Origin: Candidatus Latescibacterota bacterium
GTDB taxonomy: Bacteria > Krumholzibacteriota > Krumholzibacteriia > JACNKJ01
Direction of reading: 5' to 3'
Assembly (NCBI GenBank): GCA_020633725.1
Contig: JACKDC010000006.1
Location: forward strand, 124,001 to 188,000
DNA length: 64,000 bases
The notes under the pieces are model-generated. The model was not told the origin of the DNA, ran no database searches, and saw only the letters and a list, made by a program, of their open reading frames with translations. The position numbers were made by a program, and so were the translations under genes. This document shows, piece by piece, positions 1 to 9,000 of this stretch (its first letter is position 1; each line of letters opens with the position of its first letter).

Positions 1-682
1 AGGACACCAGCTCCACCGAGCCGAGGGCGAGCACGCGGGCGTCGAGCACGGCGAGGCCCATCTGGTCGTCGGCCACGTAGGCGTAGCCGTCCTTGACGGC
101 GATGCCCATGGCGTAGCCCTGCGTCCCCGCGAAGACGCCGTTGTAGGCGAGCACGCCGGGGAAGGCGGGCAGCGACTCGAAGATGCGCACGCCCTTCCAG
201 CTCTCGGCCAGGAACACCTCGTAGGGCTCGTCCGGGTCCTCGTGCTGGATGACGAACATGCCGTTGCCATCCACGGCCGTGGTCCCCTGGTTGAAGGACA
301 CGGTGTTGGGCGGGTCGGTGATGTCGTAGCTGGTGATGCCCTCGGTGCCCTCCACCACCAGCGCGATGTCCTGCACCACGCCGCCGACGAAGGTGCGCAC
401 GACCTTGATGCCGTCCGCGTACTTCGTGGTGTTGAGCGTCTGCACGAGCTGCGGATGGGCGGGATCGGCGAGGTCCACCACGTGGAGGCCCGCCTGTCCC
501 GCGGCGATGAACGCGTAGTCGCCGAGGATCTCCACGTTCTCGTTGATGCTGGGCAGCGGCAGGTGCCCCACCTCGGGGTAGGGCGAATCCGGGAGCTCGT
601 AGAGGTCCTGCTTGCCGCAGCTACCGGCGAATAGCGTCAGGCTCGTCGCCAGGGCCAGGGCCGCCAGGCGGGTCGGCTGCAT
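1..682 (-). CDS. LVIVD-repeat lipoprotein, 3' end outside window
   Basis: The first 227 residues are visible. A signal peptide ends in an A-G-S-C lipobox (Cys22), so this should be a lipid-anchored cell-envelope protein. After it come several short beta-propeller-like units of the LVIVD type: V-E-I-L-G-D-Y-A-F-I-A, then G-L-H-V-V-D-L-A-D-P, then I-T-S-Y-D-I-T-D-P-P, then G-Y-A-Y-V-A-D-D-Q-M-G-L-A-V-L-D. The start at 682 follows a GGAGGA ribosome binding site. It lies 26 bases after the beta-barrel gene at 709-2271 and is read the same way, so it is probably the last visible member of the pgs-type operon. LVIVD proteins have no single known function; a scaffold or binding role is a guess. Confidence 0.8.
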   Translation of the reverse strand, partial: MQPTRLAALALATSLTLFAGSCGKQDLYELPDSPYPEVGHLPLPSINENVEILGDYAFIAAGQAGLHVVDLADPAHPQLVQTLNTTKYADGIKVVRTFVGGVVQDIALVVEGTEGITSYDITDPPNTVSFNQGTTAVDGNGMFVIQHEDPDEPYEVFLAESWKGVRIFESLPAFPGVLAYNGVFAGTQGYAMGIAVKDGYAYVADDQMGLAVLDARVLALGSVELVS

Positions 683-708
683 GCTCGTCCTCCATCCTCA
701 ATCATGGT

Positions 709-2271
709 CTAGAACAGGGTGGTGCTGAAGCCCAGCCACCAGGTGCGGCTGATCCAGTTCTTGTCTTCCTTGATGTCGCCCCACCAGGGGGAGTCCGTGT
801 CGCGCTGGGCGTAGGAGAAGCCGTAGCTCATGTCCACGTCCTTGGGCAGGCCGAAGCTGCGGAAGAACGCCGGCAGGGGCCGGTAGCTCTTGAGCTGGTA
901 GGTGTAGTAGTTGTCCTGCCGCCCCACGTGGTAGGTGTCGTCCGAGATCGTGCTCGTGCCCTTGGCGGAGTAGTAGTCCACGCCGTACTGGGCGCGCGCG
1001 CGAAGGTCGGGGAACCAGCGCTTGATGCTCTTCTGCCGCGGCCGCCAGCGCAGCTCGCTGTTGAACGTGTTGCCCTTGTAGGTGCCGTCGGAGGCCGGGC
1101 TGGTGAGCGCGTCCTCGCCCTCCACGTCGATGGCCCGCGCCGTGGCGTTCTCGAAGCCGTAGGACACGGTGAGCCGCAGGCTGCGCGTGAAGCTGTAGTA
1201 GACGTCCACGTCCAGGCCCTGGCTGTTGATGTCGTTCTCCAGGTGCGGCTTGTTGTAGTAGTAGAGCTTCTGCGTGAAGCCGAGGGTGACGTTGAGGTCC
1301 TTGCTCACCCGTTGCCGCCAGGCGCTCACGATGCGGTTCCGCTCGAGGCGGAACTGCTCGCTCACCACCGGGGTGTTGCTCGAGACGAGCGGCGGGCGGT
1401 CGTTGAGCTGGCGCAGATACTTGGACGGGCTGTAGCTGTAGTAGACCTCCAGGCTGTTGCGCCCGAAGAACTGCCGCACGCCCGCCCGGAACTCGTGGTT
1501 GTCGAGCGCGGTGTTGTAGACGTACTGGTCGCGCGCGTAGCGGAAGGCGAGACGGGTCTGGCCCGTGTCCCAGATCTTGCGGCTGCCCTCGAGGCTGAGT
1601 CCCGGGGAGAGGATCACGTCCTCCACGCGATCGACCTTCTGGAACTTCTCTTCGTTCCAGTAGCGCCGCTCCCGGTACTCCTCGATGAACGCCTCGGACA
1701 TCTTGAAGGCGTTGTCGTCGTAGGTGAAGTCGAGGCTGGCGTCCATCCCCCAGACGAAACCCAGCCGCTCGTAGGGCTTGCGCGGGCGGGGGATCTTCGT
1801 GCCCCACTGCGCCGGGCCCTCGAAGTAGAGCGCGACGAAGAGCGGGCCGCCGCCGTCGACGCTGCCCGTGAGGCGCAGCTCGTGCCGCCCCGCGGGGATC
1901 GCCAGGGAGAGGCGATCGCCACGGCTGGGGCTGCCGGCGCGGTCGTCCGCGTAGCCGCCGACGCGGGAGGCGGGCATGTCGAGCGCGATCTGGGCGGGCA
2001 GGCCGGGCACGCCGGCCAGGCGCAGCACGCCGTGCTTCTCGTCGGTGTCCGTGCTGTCGTAGTGGGTCTTGGCGAAGCCGCTGAGCGTGCCCGGACCCTC
2101 GAGACGGAAGACCACCTCCCGGTCCGACACCACCGTGTAGGTGGCGCTCGCCCCCTCGCGCCCCACGAGCACCTTCGTCGGCTTGCCCTGGGGATAGAGC
2201 TCCTGGTCGGCGCGCGCTGGCCGCGGCGCGACGAGGGCGAGGAGCAGGACGAGGGGGAGAATGCGGCGCAT
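709..2271 (-). CDS. outer-membrane beta-barrel protein of the pgs-type operon
   Basis: A protein of 520 residues with a signal peptide (about 1-21). Residues 30-165 form a beta domain resembling the two domains of the neighbouring 297-residue protein (G-P-G-T-L...G-R-H-E-L). Residues 170-520 are rich in alternating aromatic and charged strands such as S-L-E-V-Y-Y-S-Y-S, and the chain ends in G-F-S-T-T-L-F. A C-terminal Phe is the usual BAM recognition signal. The start follows the preceding stop by 6 bases. It is the only obvious outer-membrane protein in this operon, so I infer that it exports or anchors the polymer. No homologue of known function is recognised. Confidence 0.75.
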   Translation of the reverse strand: MRRILPLVLLLALVAPRPARADQELYPQGKPTKVLVGREGASATYTVVSDREVVFRLEGPGTLSGFAKTHYDSTDTDEKHGVLRLAGVPGLPAQIALDMPASRVGGYADDRAGSPSRGDRLSLAIPAGRHELRLTGSVDGGGPLFVALYFEGPAQWGTKIPRPRKPYERLGFVWGMDASLDFTYDDNAFKMSEAFIEEYRERRYWNEEKFQKVDRVEDVILSPGLSLEGSRKIWDTGQTRLAFRYARDQYVYNTALDNHEFRAGVRQFFGRNSLEVYYSYSPSKYLRQLNDRPPLVSSNTPVVSEQFRLERNRIVSAWRQRVSKDLNVTLGFTQKLYYYNKPHLENDINSQGLDVDVYYSFTRSLRLTVSYGFENATARAIDVEGEDALTSPASDGTYKGNTFNSELRWRPRQKSIKRWFPDLRARAQYGVDYYSAKGTSTISDDTYHVGRQDNYYTYQLKSYRPLPAFFRSFGLPKDVDMSYGFSYAQRDTDSPWWGDIKEDKNWISRTWWLGFSTTLF

Positions 2272-2277
2272 GACGAC

Positions 2278-3171
2278 CTACCTCGGCTTGACGTCGGCGT
2301 CGGGGATGCGGATCTGCGCGGCGATTCCGCAGGCCTCCGGCCGCACGCAGCGCAGCTCGAAGCGGTGACGTCCCCGCGGCACGTTGATGCGCAGCAGCTT
2401 GCGGTCGCCGGGCAGGATCTCCGGCCGCTCGATGTAGGCCGCCGCGCTGAGCTTCGTGGCGTGATAGTGATAGGTGTTCACGCTCTCGCCGTCGCGCAGC
2501 AGCTCCAGCGAGTAGTTCTGCGCGCCGTTCATCGTGTGGTCGAAGTCGAGACGCGTGTAGACCTTGAGCGTGGTGGGACCGGTCACGGCGAAGCCGAGGG
2601 GGGCGTCCGCGTCGAAGTGGTAGTAGGTGGAGATCGTGCCGCTGGCGAACTGCAGCTGCGCCACCGCGCGGTACTGCTCGGGCGCGTAGGCCACGTCCTT
2701 GACCTTGGCGCGCTTCACCTCGCGATAGGCCCGCGCGGCCACCTGGCCGCTGCCCGCGGGCTCCGCGAAGACCTGCAGGTGATGGCTCCCGGTGGGCACG
2801 CGCAGCGTGGACCGACGCAGGGCCGCCACCTCGCCGCCCTCGCCGCAGCGGGTCACGCTCGTCAGCACGCCGCTGGTGTAGGTGCGGCGCAGCACCTCCT
2901 CGCCGTCCATCAGCACGCGCAGGGTGTAGCTGCCCGTGTCGGAGTCGTCGGGCCCGAAGAGATAGCGGGTGATGATCTTCACCCGGCGCGGCCCGCGCAC
3001 CTCGAGCAGCATGGGCTCGGAGGCGTCCAGTCGGGTGTACTGATAGTCGTGCTTCTTCACCGAGAGGCACGCCGAGCCGGCGCCCGACTCGGGCTTGACG
3101 CTGCGCCAGGCCGCGTCGGCCGGCGCGGCCAGCGCGAGCAGCAGGACTCCCATCAACACGGCGGATCTCAT
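2278..3171 (-). CDS. secreted tandem beta-domain protein of the pgs-type operon
   Basis: A protein of 297 residues with a signal peptide (cleavage near A-D-A-A, residue 21). Two similar beta-rich domains follow, about 25-160 and 165-290. Each has a G-P-x-x-L/V-K-(I/V)-x-T-R segment, then D-G-E, then a P-x-G-x-H/R segment. The same fold-like pattern occurs once more at the N terminus of the downstream barrel protein. Its start overlaps the pgsW stop by 4 bases, which implies translational coupling. It is probably periplasmic or surface exposed. I do not recognise a family; binding of the polymer or of the barrel is an inference from position. Confidence 0.65.
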   Translation of the reverse strand: MRSAVLMGVLLLALAAPADAAWRSVKPESGAGSACLSVKKHDYQYTRLDASEPMLLEVRGPRRVKIITRYLFGPDDSDTGSYTLRVLMDGEEVLRRTYTSGVLTSVTRCGEGGEVAALRRSTLRVPTGSHHLQVFAEPAGSGQVAARAYREVKRAKVKDVAYAPEQYRAVAQLQFASGTISTYYHFDADAPLGFAVTGPTTLKVYTRLDFDHTMNGAQNYSLELLRDGESVNTYHYHATKLSAAAYIERPEILPGDRKLLRINVPRGRHRFELRCVRPEACGIAAQIRIPDADVKPR

Positions 3172-4301
3172 ACCGAATCACCGTCCACTTTGCCGCTCCA
3201 GCGGTCGAAGATGCCCCGGCGCAGCTCCGGCGCCAGGACGAGCACACAGATCGCGCAGTATAGCACGAGGAAGGGCGCGGCCAGCGCGAGGCGGTAGCTC
3301 TCCTTGACGAAGACCTCCCCCTCGCCCGGCGCGGGCCGCCAGTCCGGCGCGACGGGCAGGCCCGACTCGCGCGCCAGGTCCTGCATGTCGAGCAGATGGA
3401 TGACGGGCACGCCCCGCTCGGCCATCAGGATCATGTTCCCCTTGCGGGGGAAGTTGCGCACGCCGAAGTCGAAGTTGAGCCCCTCGGGCATGAGCACCTT
3501 GTTACGGCTGCTGCCGAGGCTGGCCACGCCGCCGCCCACGTTGATGTAGGCCTTGGGCCGGCGGCCGCGCAGCTTCTCCTCGTAGAAGGTCATGCGCTTG
3601 GTGATGGCGTCCTCGATGTTGTCGGAGGCGAGGAACTCCACCCCGTTGCGCGCGATGGCCTCCCTCAGCAGCTCGCGCCCCTCGGGGCTGAGGCCCTGGC
3701 CCATGTCGTCGCCGCCGCCGAAGGTGGCGCCGGCCGAGCGGATGTGGAAGACCTTCTCGTCGCGGAAGAGCGTCTCCATGTCCAGCCAGGTGAAGTCCGG
3801 CGCGTTGGCGCCCCACATGGACGCGCCCACCGAGGTGACCACCACGGGCGCCAGCTCCATCGTCTCGAGCGCGGCGTAGACGCAGATGTTCATCCCCGGA
3901 AACGAGCCGCTCATCGCCACGGCCACCGGGTCGCCGGGCTTCAGCCCGCAGCGGCGCAGGTAGCCGACGATCACGCCCGCCCAGTTGGGGTTCAGCGTCG
4001 TGAGCTTCGAGCCCAGCACGCCCTGCGCGTTGGTGATGAGGCTGAACTCGGGGCCGATGAGGCCCGTGCCGGCCGGGTCGTTCACCATGTCGATGACCGC
4101 GCCCACCATGTGCCGCTGGCGGCGGACGGTCTCGTAGGCCTCCTCGGCCTTCTCGGCCGCCGCGAGCTTGAGCGCGTAGTCGCGCTGGCGGACGGGCTTG
4201 CGCGTCATGTCGAGCACGAGCTGCAGGCCGATGGCCAGCACAGCCAGGCCCAGCAGCACGAACTGCCGCCGCCTATCGGATCGCGACGTCAATGAGCCCA
4301 C
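3168..4301 (-). CDS. pgsW: poly-gamma-glutamate system protein PgsW
   Basis: A protein of 377 residues with membrane segments at both ends: about 13-30 (F-V-L-L-G-L-A-V-L-A-I-G-L) and about 338-358 (F-L-V-L-Y-C-A-I-C-V-L-V-L). Between them is a large domain with S-G-S-F-P-G-M-N and V-G-G-G-V-A-S-L-G-S, which match my recollection of the poly-gamma-glutamate system family found next to pgsB/pgsC in diderm bacteria. Its role there is not established. The chosen start overlaps the pgsC stop by 29 bases; a later start would remove the overlap but shorten the region before the first membrane helix. It is read between pgsC and the 297-residue secreted protein. Confidence 0.75.
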   Translation of the reverse strand: MGSLTSRSDRRRQFVLLGLAVLAIGLQLVLDMTRKPVRQRDYALKLAAAEKAEEAYETVRRQRHMVGAVIDMVNDPAGTGLIGPEFSLITNAQGVLGSKLTTLNPNWAGVIVGYLRRCGLKPGDPVAVAMSGSFPGMNICVYAALETMELAPVVVTSVGASMWGANAPDFTWLDMETLFRDEKVFHIRSAGATFGGGDDMGQGLSPEGRELLREAIARNGVEFLASDNIEDAITKRMTFYEEKLRGRRPKAYINVGGGVASLGSSRNKVLMPEGLNFDFGVRNFPRKGNMILMAERGVPVIHLLDMQDLARESGLPVAPDWRPAPGEGEVFVKESYRLALAAPFLVLYCAICVLVLAPELRRGIFDRWSGKVDGDSV

Positions 4302-4746
4302 CCCCCTGAGCCACCACGAGCGCCAGGCGCACGATGAAGGCGGCCATCAGCATGGTGCAGAGCGTCTCCACGATCCCCTGGCGCAGCATCCAGTAGGCGA
4401 TGAGGCCGGGGATGATGTAGCCGATGGACTGGATGATCGTCAGGTCCACCGGCAGGCCCATCAGGTCGCCGGCCAGCAGCAGGTAGCGCGTGAGGTAACC
4501 GAAGATGAAGCCGGCCAGCACGCAGAAGACCAGCGTCCGCCGGCCGTAGAGCAGGATGAAGCGGCTCAGGAGCTGCACGGTGGCAAAGGTGATGAGCGCC
4601 GCGATCATCGTGCCCACGATGCGCAGGGGCTGGTCGAGGTAGAGGGCGATGTAGCCGGGCACGATGAGCCCGCCCGCCGCCAGGCCCAGGATCTCCGAGA
4701 AGACGAGGCTGACCACCAACCCCAGACCGATGGCCTGGTAGATCAT
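4273..4746 (-). CDS. pgsC: poly-gamma-glutamate biosynthesis protein PgsC
   Basis: A protein of 157 residues, close to the usual PgsC/CapC length of about 150. It is almost entirely hydrophobic with four or five membrane spans and has the family-like stretches G-G-L-I-V-P-G-Y-I-A and I-I-P-G-L-I-A-Y-W. PgsC acts with the ligase PgsB in the inner-membrane complex that polymerises glutamate through gamma linkages. Its ATG overlaps the pgsB stop in an ATGA arrangement, the normal order for these two genes. Identification rests on hydrophobic pattern, motif, size and partner. Confidence 0.9.
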   Translation of the reverse strand: MIYQAIGLGLVVSLVFSEILGLAAGGLIVPGYIALYLDQPLRIVGTMIAALITFATVQLLSRFILLYGRRTLVFCVLAGFIFGYLTRYLLLAGDLMGLPVDLTIIQSIGYIIPGLIAYWMLRQGIVETLCTMLMAAFIVRLALVVAQGGGLIDVAIR

Positions 4747-5927
4747 ACGATCCTCCCCTGCGCGGCGCAGCGCGCTTCCACGAGATCGAGCAGCTCCACG
4801 CCCACGCCCCCGATGTTGCCCAGCCCCACCACGCGCGAGCGGGGCCGCTCGCCGGTGAGGCTCAGGATTCGCCCGAGCACCGCGTTCGCGTCGCGGCCGG
4901 GCTGCTGGACGATCTGCGCCCGCGGCACGCCCTCGCGCCGCAGGATCTCGGCGAAGACGTCCGTCTGCTCGCCGATCACCAGGTAGTGCGCGGCCTTGAT
5001 GCGCCGGCCGAAGAGCGGCGCCAGATCCTTGCTGCGGCGCATGCGGTCGGCCCGGATGTTGATCAGCGCGATCGCCTCGTCCTCGTGTTCGGGCAGCCCC
5101 AGATGCTCCCAGACGAAGGCGGTGGACTCGGGGTCGTTGGCCGCGAAGAGGTTCACGAACTCCAGCGCCTTGCCCGCCTCCTCCCAGCGGTAGGGCAGCA
5201 GCGCGCCGATGTCCGGCTGCACCTTCCACATGCCCTCCAGCGCCTGCCGCCGGTCCACGCCCGCGGCTTCGCAGGCGGCCAGCGCCAGCGCCAGGTTCTC
5301 GGCGAACTCGACGTAGGCGAAGCCGCTCAGCTCCTCGTCCGTCACCGTGGTCGGATCGCTCTGCACGAAGCGCGAGCCCAGGGCCTCGGCGCGGCGGGCG
5401 AGCAGGTCGGCGAAGTCGTCCTCGGCCGTCACCAGCAGCGAGTTGCGCGGCACGGTACCCGAGAGGCTGAGGGCGACGTCCTCCATGCGCGGGCCCATGA
5501 CCTCCAGGTGGTCGGGCCGCACGTTGGTGATCACGCCGATGGTGGCGCCCACGATGTGGTGCTCGCAGGTCCACTGCAGGTCCGGCCGCACGGCCATGCA
5601 CTCCAGCACGATGGCCTCGGCCCGCTCGGCCGCCGCCCGCCGGAAGATGCGCAGCTGCTCGCGGATGTTGGGCGAGCCCCGGCGGCGCACGGGGGTCTCG
5701 CGGCCGTCGGGCAGGATGACGCGCGCGGCCGAGCCCGTCGTCTTGGCGAAGGTGCGCAGACCGCCGGCGCGCAGCCCCGCGGCGATGAGCCGGGTCACCG
5801 AGCTCTTGCCGCGGCTGCCGTTGACGTGGATGCGCACGGGCACGCGCGCGCGCACGCGACGGTGACGCGCGGTCTCCCAGACGCCCAGCGCGGTGAGCAG
5901 GATGAAGAGCAGCACGATCAGCTTCAT
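4743..5927 (-). CDS. pgsB: poly-gamma-glutamate synthase PgsB (Mur-ligase-like)
   Basis: A protein of 394 residues, the usual PgsB/CapB size. An N-terminal membrane anchor (about 3-17) is followed by the Mur-ligase-type phosphate loop N-G-S-R-G-K-S-S (36-43). Further family-like stretches are T-T-G-S-A-A-R, E-C-M-A-V-R-P-D-L-Q and G-V-I-T-N-V-R-P-D-H-L-E-V-M-G. PgsB activates the gamma carboxyl of the growing chain with ATP and adds glutamate. It is the first gene of a six-gene minus-strand operon. Neither a pgsA/capA gene nor a CapD-type hydrolase is visible in the window. The polymer type is inferred from the family and not proven. Confidence 0.92.
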   Translation of the reverse strand: MKLIVLLFILLTALGVWETARHRRVRARVPVRIHVNGSRGKSSVTRLIAAGLRAGGLRTFAKTTGSAARVILPDGRETPVRRRGSPNIREQLRIFRRAAAERAEAIVLECMAVRPDLQWTCEHHIVGATIGVITNVRPDHLEVMGPRMEDVALSLSGTVPRNSLLVTAEDDFADLLARRAEALGSRFVQSDPTTVTDEELSGFAYVEFAENLALALAACEAAGVDRRQALEGMWKVQPDIGALLPYRWEEAGKALEFVNLFAANDPESTAFVWEHLGLPEHEDEAIALINIRADRMRRSKDLAPLFGRRIKAAHYLVIGEQTDVFAEILRREGVPRAQIVQQPGRDANAVLGRILSLTGERPRSRVVGLGNIGGVGVELLDLVEARCAAQGRIV

Positions 5928-5956
5928 GGCCCGATTCCCGCGGGCTCGCGCCCGCA

Positions 5957-5992
5957 GGGCGGCGCCTCGGCTCTCACCGTGGGGCGCCGCCC
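5957..5992 (-). terminator. strong hairpin between the C25 peptidase gene and pgsB
   Basis: A perfect 10-bp stem (GGGCGGCGCC with GGCGCCGCCC) and a 16-base loop, followed on the minus strand by a second smaller hairpin (GCGGGC with GCCCGC). It lies 30 bases after the C25 peptidase stop and before pgsB. There is no T-run, so it may act as a structure-dependent terminator or as part of the pgsB leader. Confidence 0.5.
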
Positions 5993-6021
5993 GGTCGACA
6001 TTCCTCGGCCTGGCGGTGGTC

Positions 6022-9000
6022 CTAGCGGATCACCATCAGCTTGCGCGTGAGGACCTCGCCCCCCGCCTCGAGACGGTAGAAGTACACGCCCGTGGGCACC
6101 CGGCGCCCCTGGGCGTCGCGGCCGTCCCAGAGACGGCTGGCCTGCCCCGCCGGCTGCTCGCCCTCCACGAGGGTGCGCAGCAGGCGTCCCTGCGCGTCGA
6201 AGACCCGCAGGTTCACGGTTCCCGGCGCCGGCAGCACGTAGTCGATGCGCGCGCTCTCCCGCATGGGGTTCGGGAGGCTCTGTCCCAGGCTGAATCGCAG
6301 CGTGCTGTCCCCGCCGTCCTCGAGCAGGCTGTGGAAGGGTCCCAGCGCGCTCTCCAGGTCGTAGGGGTGCAGCGCGGTGAGGCGGTAGACCTGGTCGCGC
6401 CCGGCGTCTGCGCCGGCATCCTCGCAGTGCGTGCGCCCCACGGGAAGCTCGGCCACCAGCACGGCGCCCTCGGCCTCGAGGCGCTCGACGCGCCAGCCCA
6501 GCACGGGACGGGGATCGCTGGTGGACCAGCTCAGCGCGAGTCCGCTCGCGGCGGGCACGGCGCTGAAGCCGTCGAGGAGGAACTCCTCGTAGACCGGCGG
6601 CTCGGTGCTCAGCTTGACGGCGAGGCCCGGCCCGATGCTCAGCATGCCCGGCGCCTGTTCGCCCGAGTAGCTCAGCTGCAGGCCGATGGTCTCGGTGTCG
6701 TCCTCCATGCCGACGGTGGCGTAGCCGCGCGCGTAGTCGGCGTTGTTCACCTGGCGGTAGAAGAAGCCGATCTCGCCGTCGCCGCTGGTGGTCGGGTGCA
6801 CCGCCGGATCGTAGAGCACCACCTCGAAGGTCTGCAGGTCGGTGATCTCGGGACGGTAGTGGCGCACGCGGCTCCACTCCACGGTGAAGGTGCCGTCGGC
6901 GGCGTCGTAGTCGTGGTAGACGCCGTCGATGTACTCGCTGCCCGACAGGCTGTCCGCGGTGACCGTAGTCAGGTTGTCGTAGAAGGGCGCGATCAGCGAG
7001 GCGTTGCCGTGCTGGTTGGGCAGGCCCCAGTTGTAGAAGTCGTCGAACGGCTCGGGATCGAAGCTGATCCAGCCGTTGTCGGAGATGCGCAGCTGCGTGA
7101 CCGTCTGCCCGTAGTACACGAAATCGAAGGGCAGCGCGATCAGGGGCTTCACCTCGTTGTCGTAGTTGAAGACGAGTTCGGTGCCGCCTCCGCCGAACTG
7201 CGGGCTCAGCTCGCGCCAGGCGTAGGTCGGGCGGTTCGCGTAGAGCAGGTCGGCGCTGTCGTAGGCGTAGTAGCCGTAGGCGTCCGGGCCCACGGGCGCG
7301 GCCGGGTTGTCGAGGCCGGCCGTGAGCGCCAGCGGGATGTCCACCGCGAAGCCCGCGTCATCCGCGAGATGGAGCATGAGCGGCAGGCTCTTGCCGTGGG
7401 GGACGTCGCCGGCCAGGCTCAGCGTGAAGGGGTCGGCGGCGTTGTCGCCGCTGCCGCCGAGGGCGAGGGCGGCCCAGCTGCCCGCGGCGTCGTCCACGGT
7501 GCCCAGGGTCGGATCCTGAAGCTCGAGTGTGCCGCTGAGCGCGCCGGTGGGCAGGTGGCCGCGGTTGGCGAGCGTCACGGTGAGCGTGGCGCTGCCGCCG
7601 GGCGGCGCGTAGCCCGGGTCGCCGAAGCTGCTGGAGCTCACCACGAGCGCCGGCGCGACCACCGGCAGCATGAGGTCGGAGACGTCCACGCTGCCACCGT
7701 CGTGCGTGGCGCTCAGCGTGAAGCGCAGGTGCTGGCCGTCCTCGAGCTGATTGGCCAGGGTCACGGTGAAGGCCGCGCCGGCCACGGCCGTCTGGCCCGC
7801 GCCGATGTCCGCGAAGCCCGCGTTCGCCTGGTCCACCGTGGCGCCCGCGGTGGCGGCGAGCGTGGCGCTCACGGCGCTCGCGTCCAGACCGCCCGCGTTG
7901 CGCAGGGTGGCGGTGAGGTCGACGGTCTCGCCCGGGCTGGCCACGCCGTCGCCGTTGCCGGCGCCGTCATCCAGCGACGTGGCGTCGAGCGACAGGAAGG
8001 CGCTCGACGCGTCCGGCGCGATGCTGCCCTCGTAGGGGTGGTGGTCCTGCGCGGTGACCGTCACGGCCACCTCCGTGCCGTCCGCCAGCGGACTCACGGT
8101 GACGTGCGCCACGCCGTCGGCGCCGCTGAAGGCGCAGCCGAGCAGGGTCTCGCCCTGCACCACGCCCACGCGCGCGCCGGCCACGGGGCCGCCGCCGTCG
8201 GTGACGGTCACGTCGAACTGGTTCGCGCCGGCCGGCAGCGCCGCCGGATGGCTCGCCGTCAGCGGCGCGGGCGCGTTCCGCCAGATGTTCAGCTCGGGAT
8301 CGCCCAGCAGGTTGTAGATGTGGACGTAGAACTCCACCGACTCCTCGTTGCCGGTCTCCTCGAGCTGGTGCGGGAAGTAGTCCATGAAGCGCAGCTTGCC
8401 GGCCACGGCCAGCCCGCCCAGCGTGCCGAGCGCGGGGTCGACGATGCGCTCGTAGAAGGCGATGGCCATGGCGTCGTTGTAGCGCGTGTGGCTCCAGTGC
8501 TCGCCGTTGCCGATGAAGGCCACGGCGCCCTTGGGCGCGTCGGGCGCGCCGGCCTGCAGCCAGGCCTCGCCGAAGCAGGGCTGCGCGTCGGCGAAGTTGC
8601 CGTTGAGGCAGACGAAGCTCATCACCACGGGCGTCATGCCGCCGTTCGCCAGGCCCGGGATGTTGGCCGTGGTGAAGTGCGGCGGCTCCCAGCCGCTGGT
8701 GCCGTAGGCCCAGCCGCGATAGGTGACGATCCCCACGCCGCTGTCCACCGTGTTGGTGATGAGCGGCACGGCCTGGGCCTCGTTGAAGATCGGCGGGAAG
8801 TACACGCCGTCGAAGCCCGGCATCGCCGTGAAGGCGTTCTCGAAGCCCAGGTGCGTGAGCTGCTCGCCACAGAACTGCACCGTGGTCACCGGGGTCTCGG
8901 AGCCGTAGTTGCCGGCCACCATGAGGTAGCGGCGCGTCCAGTCGGGGTTGTCCGTGGCCGGCGCGCGCTCGTAGGCGATGGTCTTGGCCACGATCGTCGA

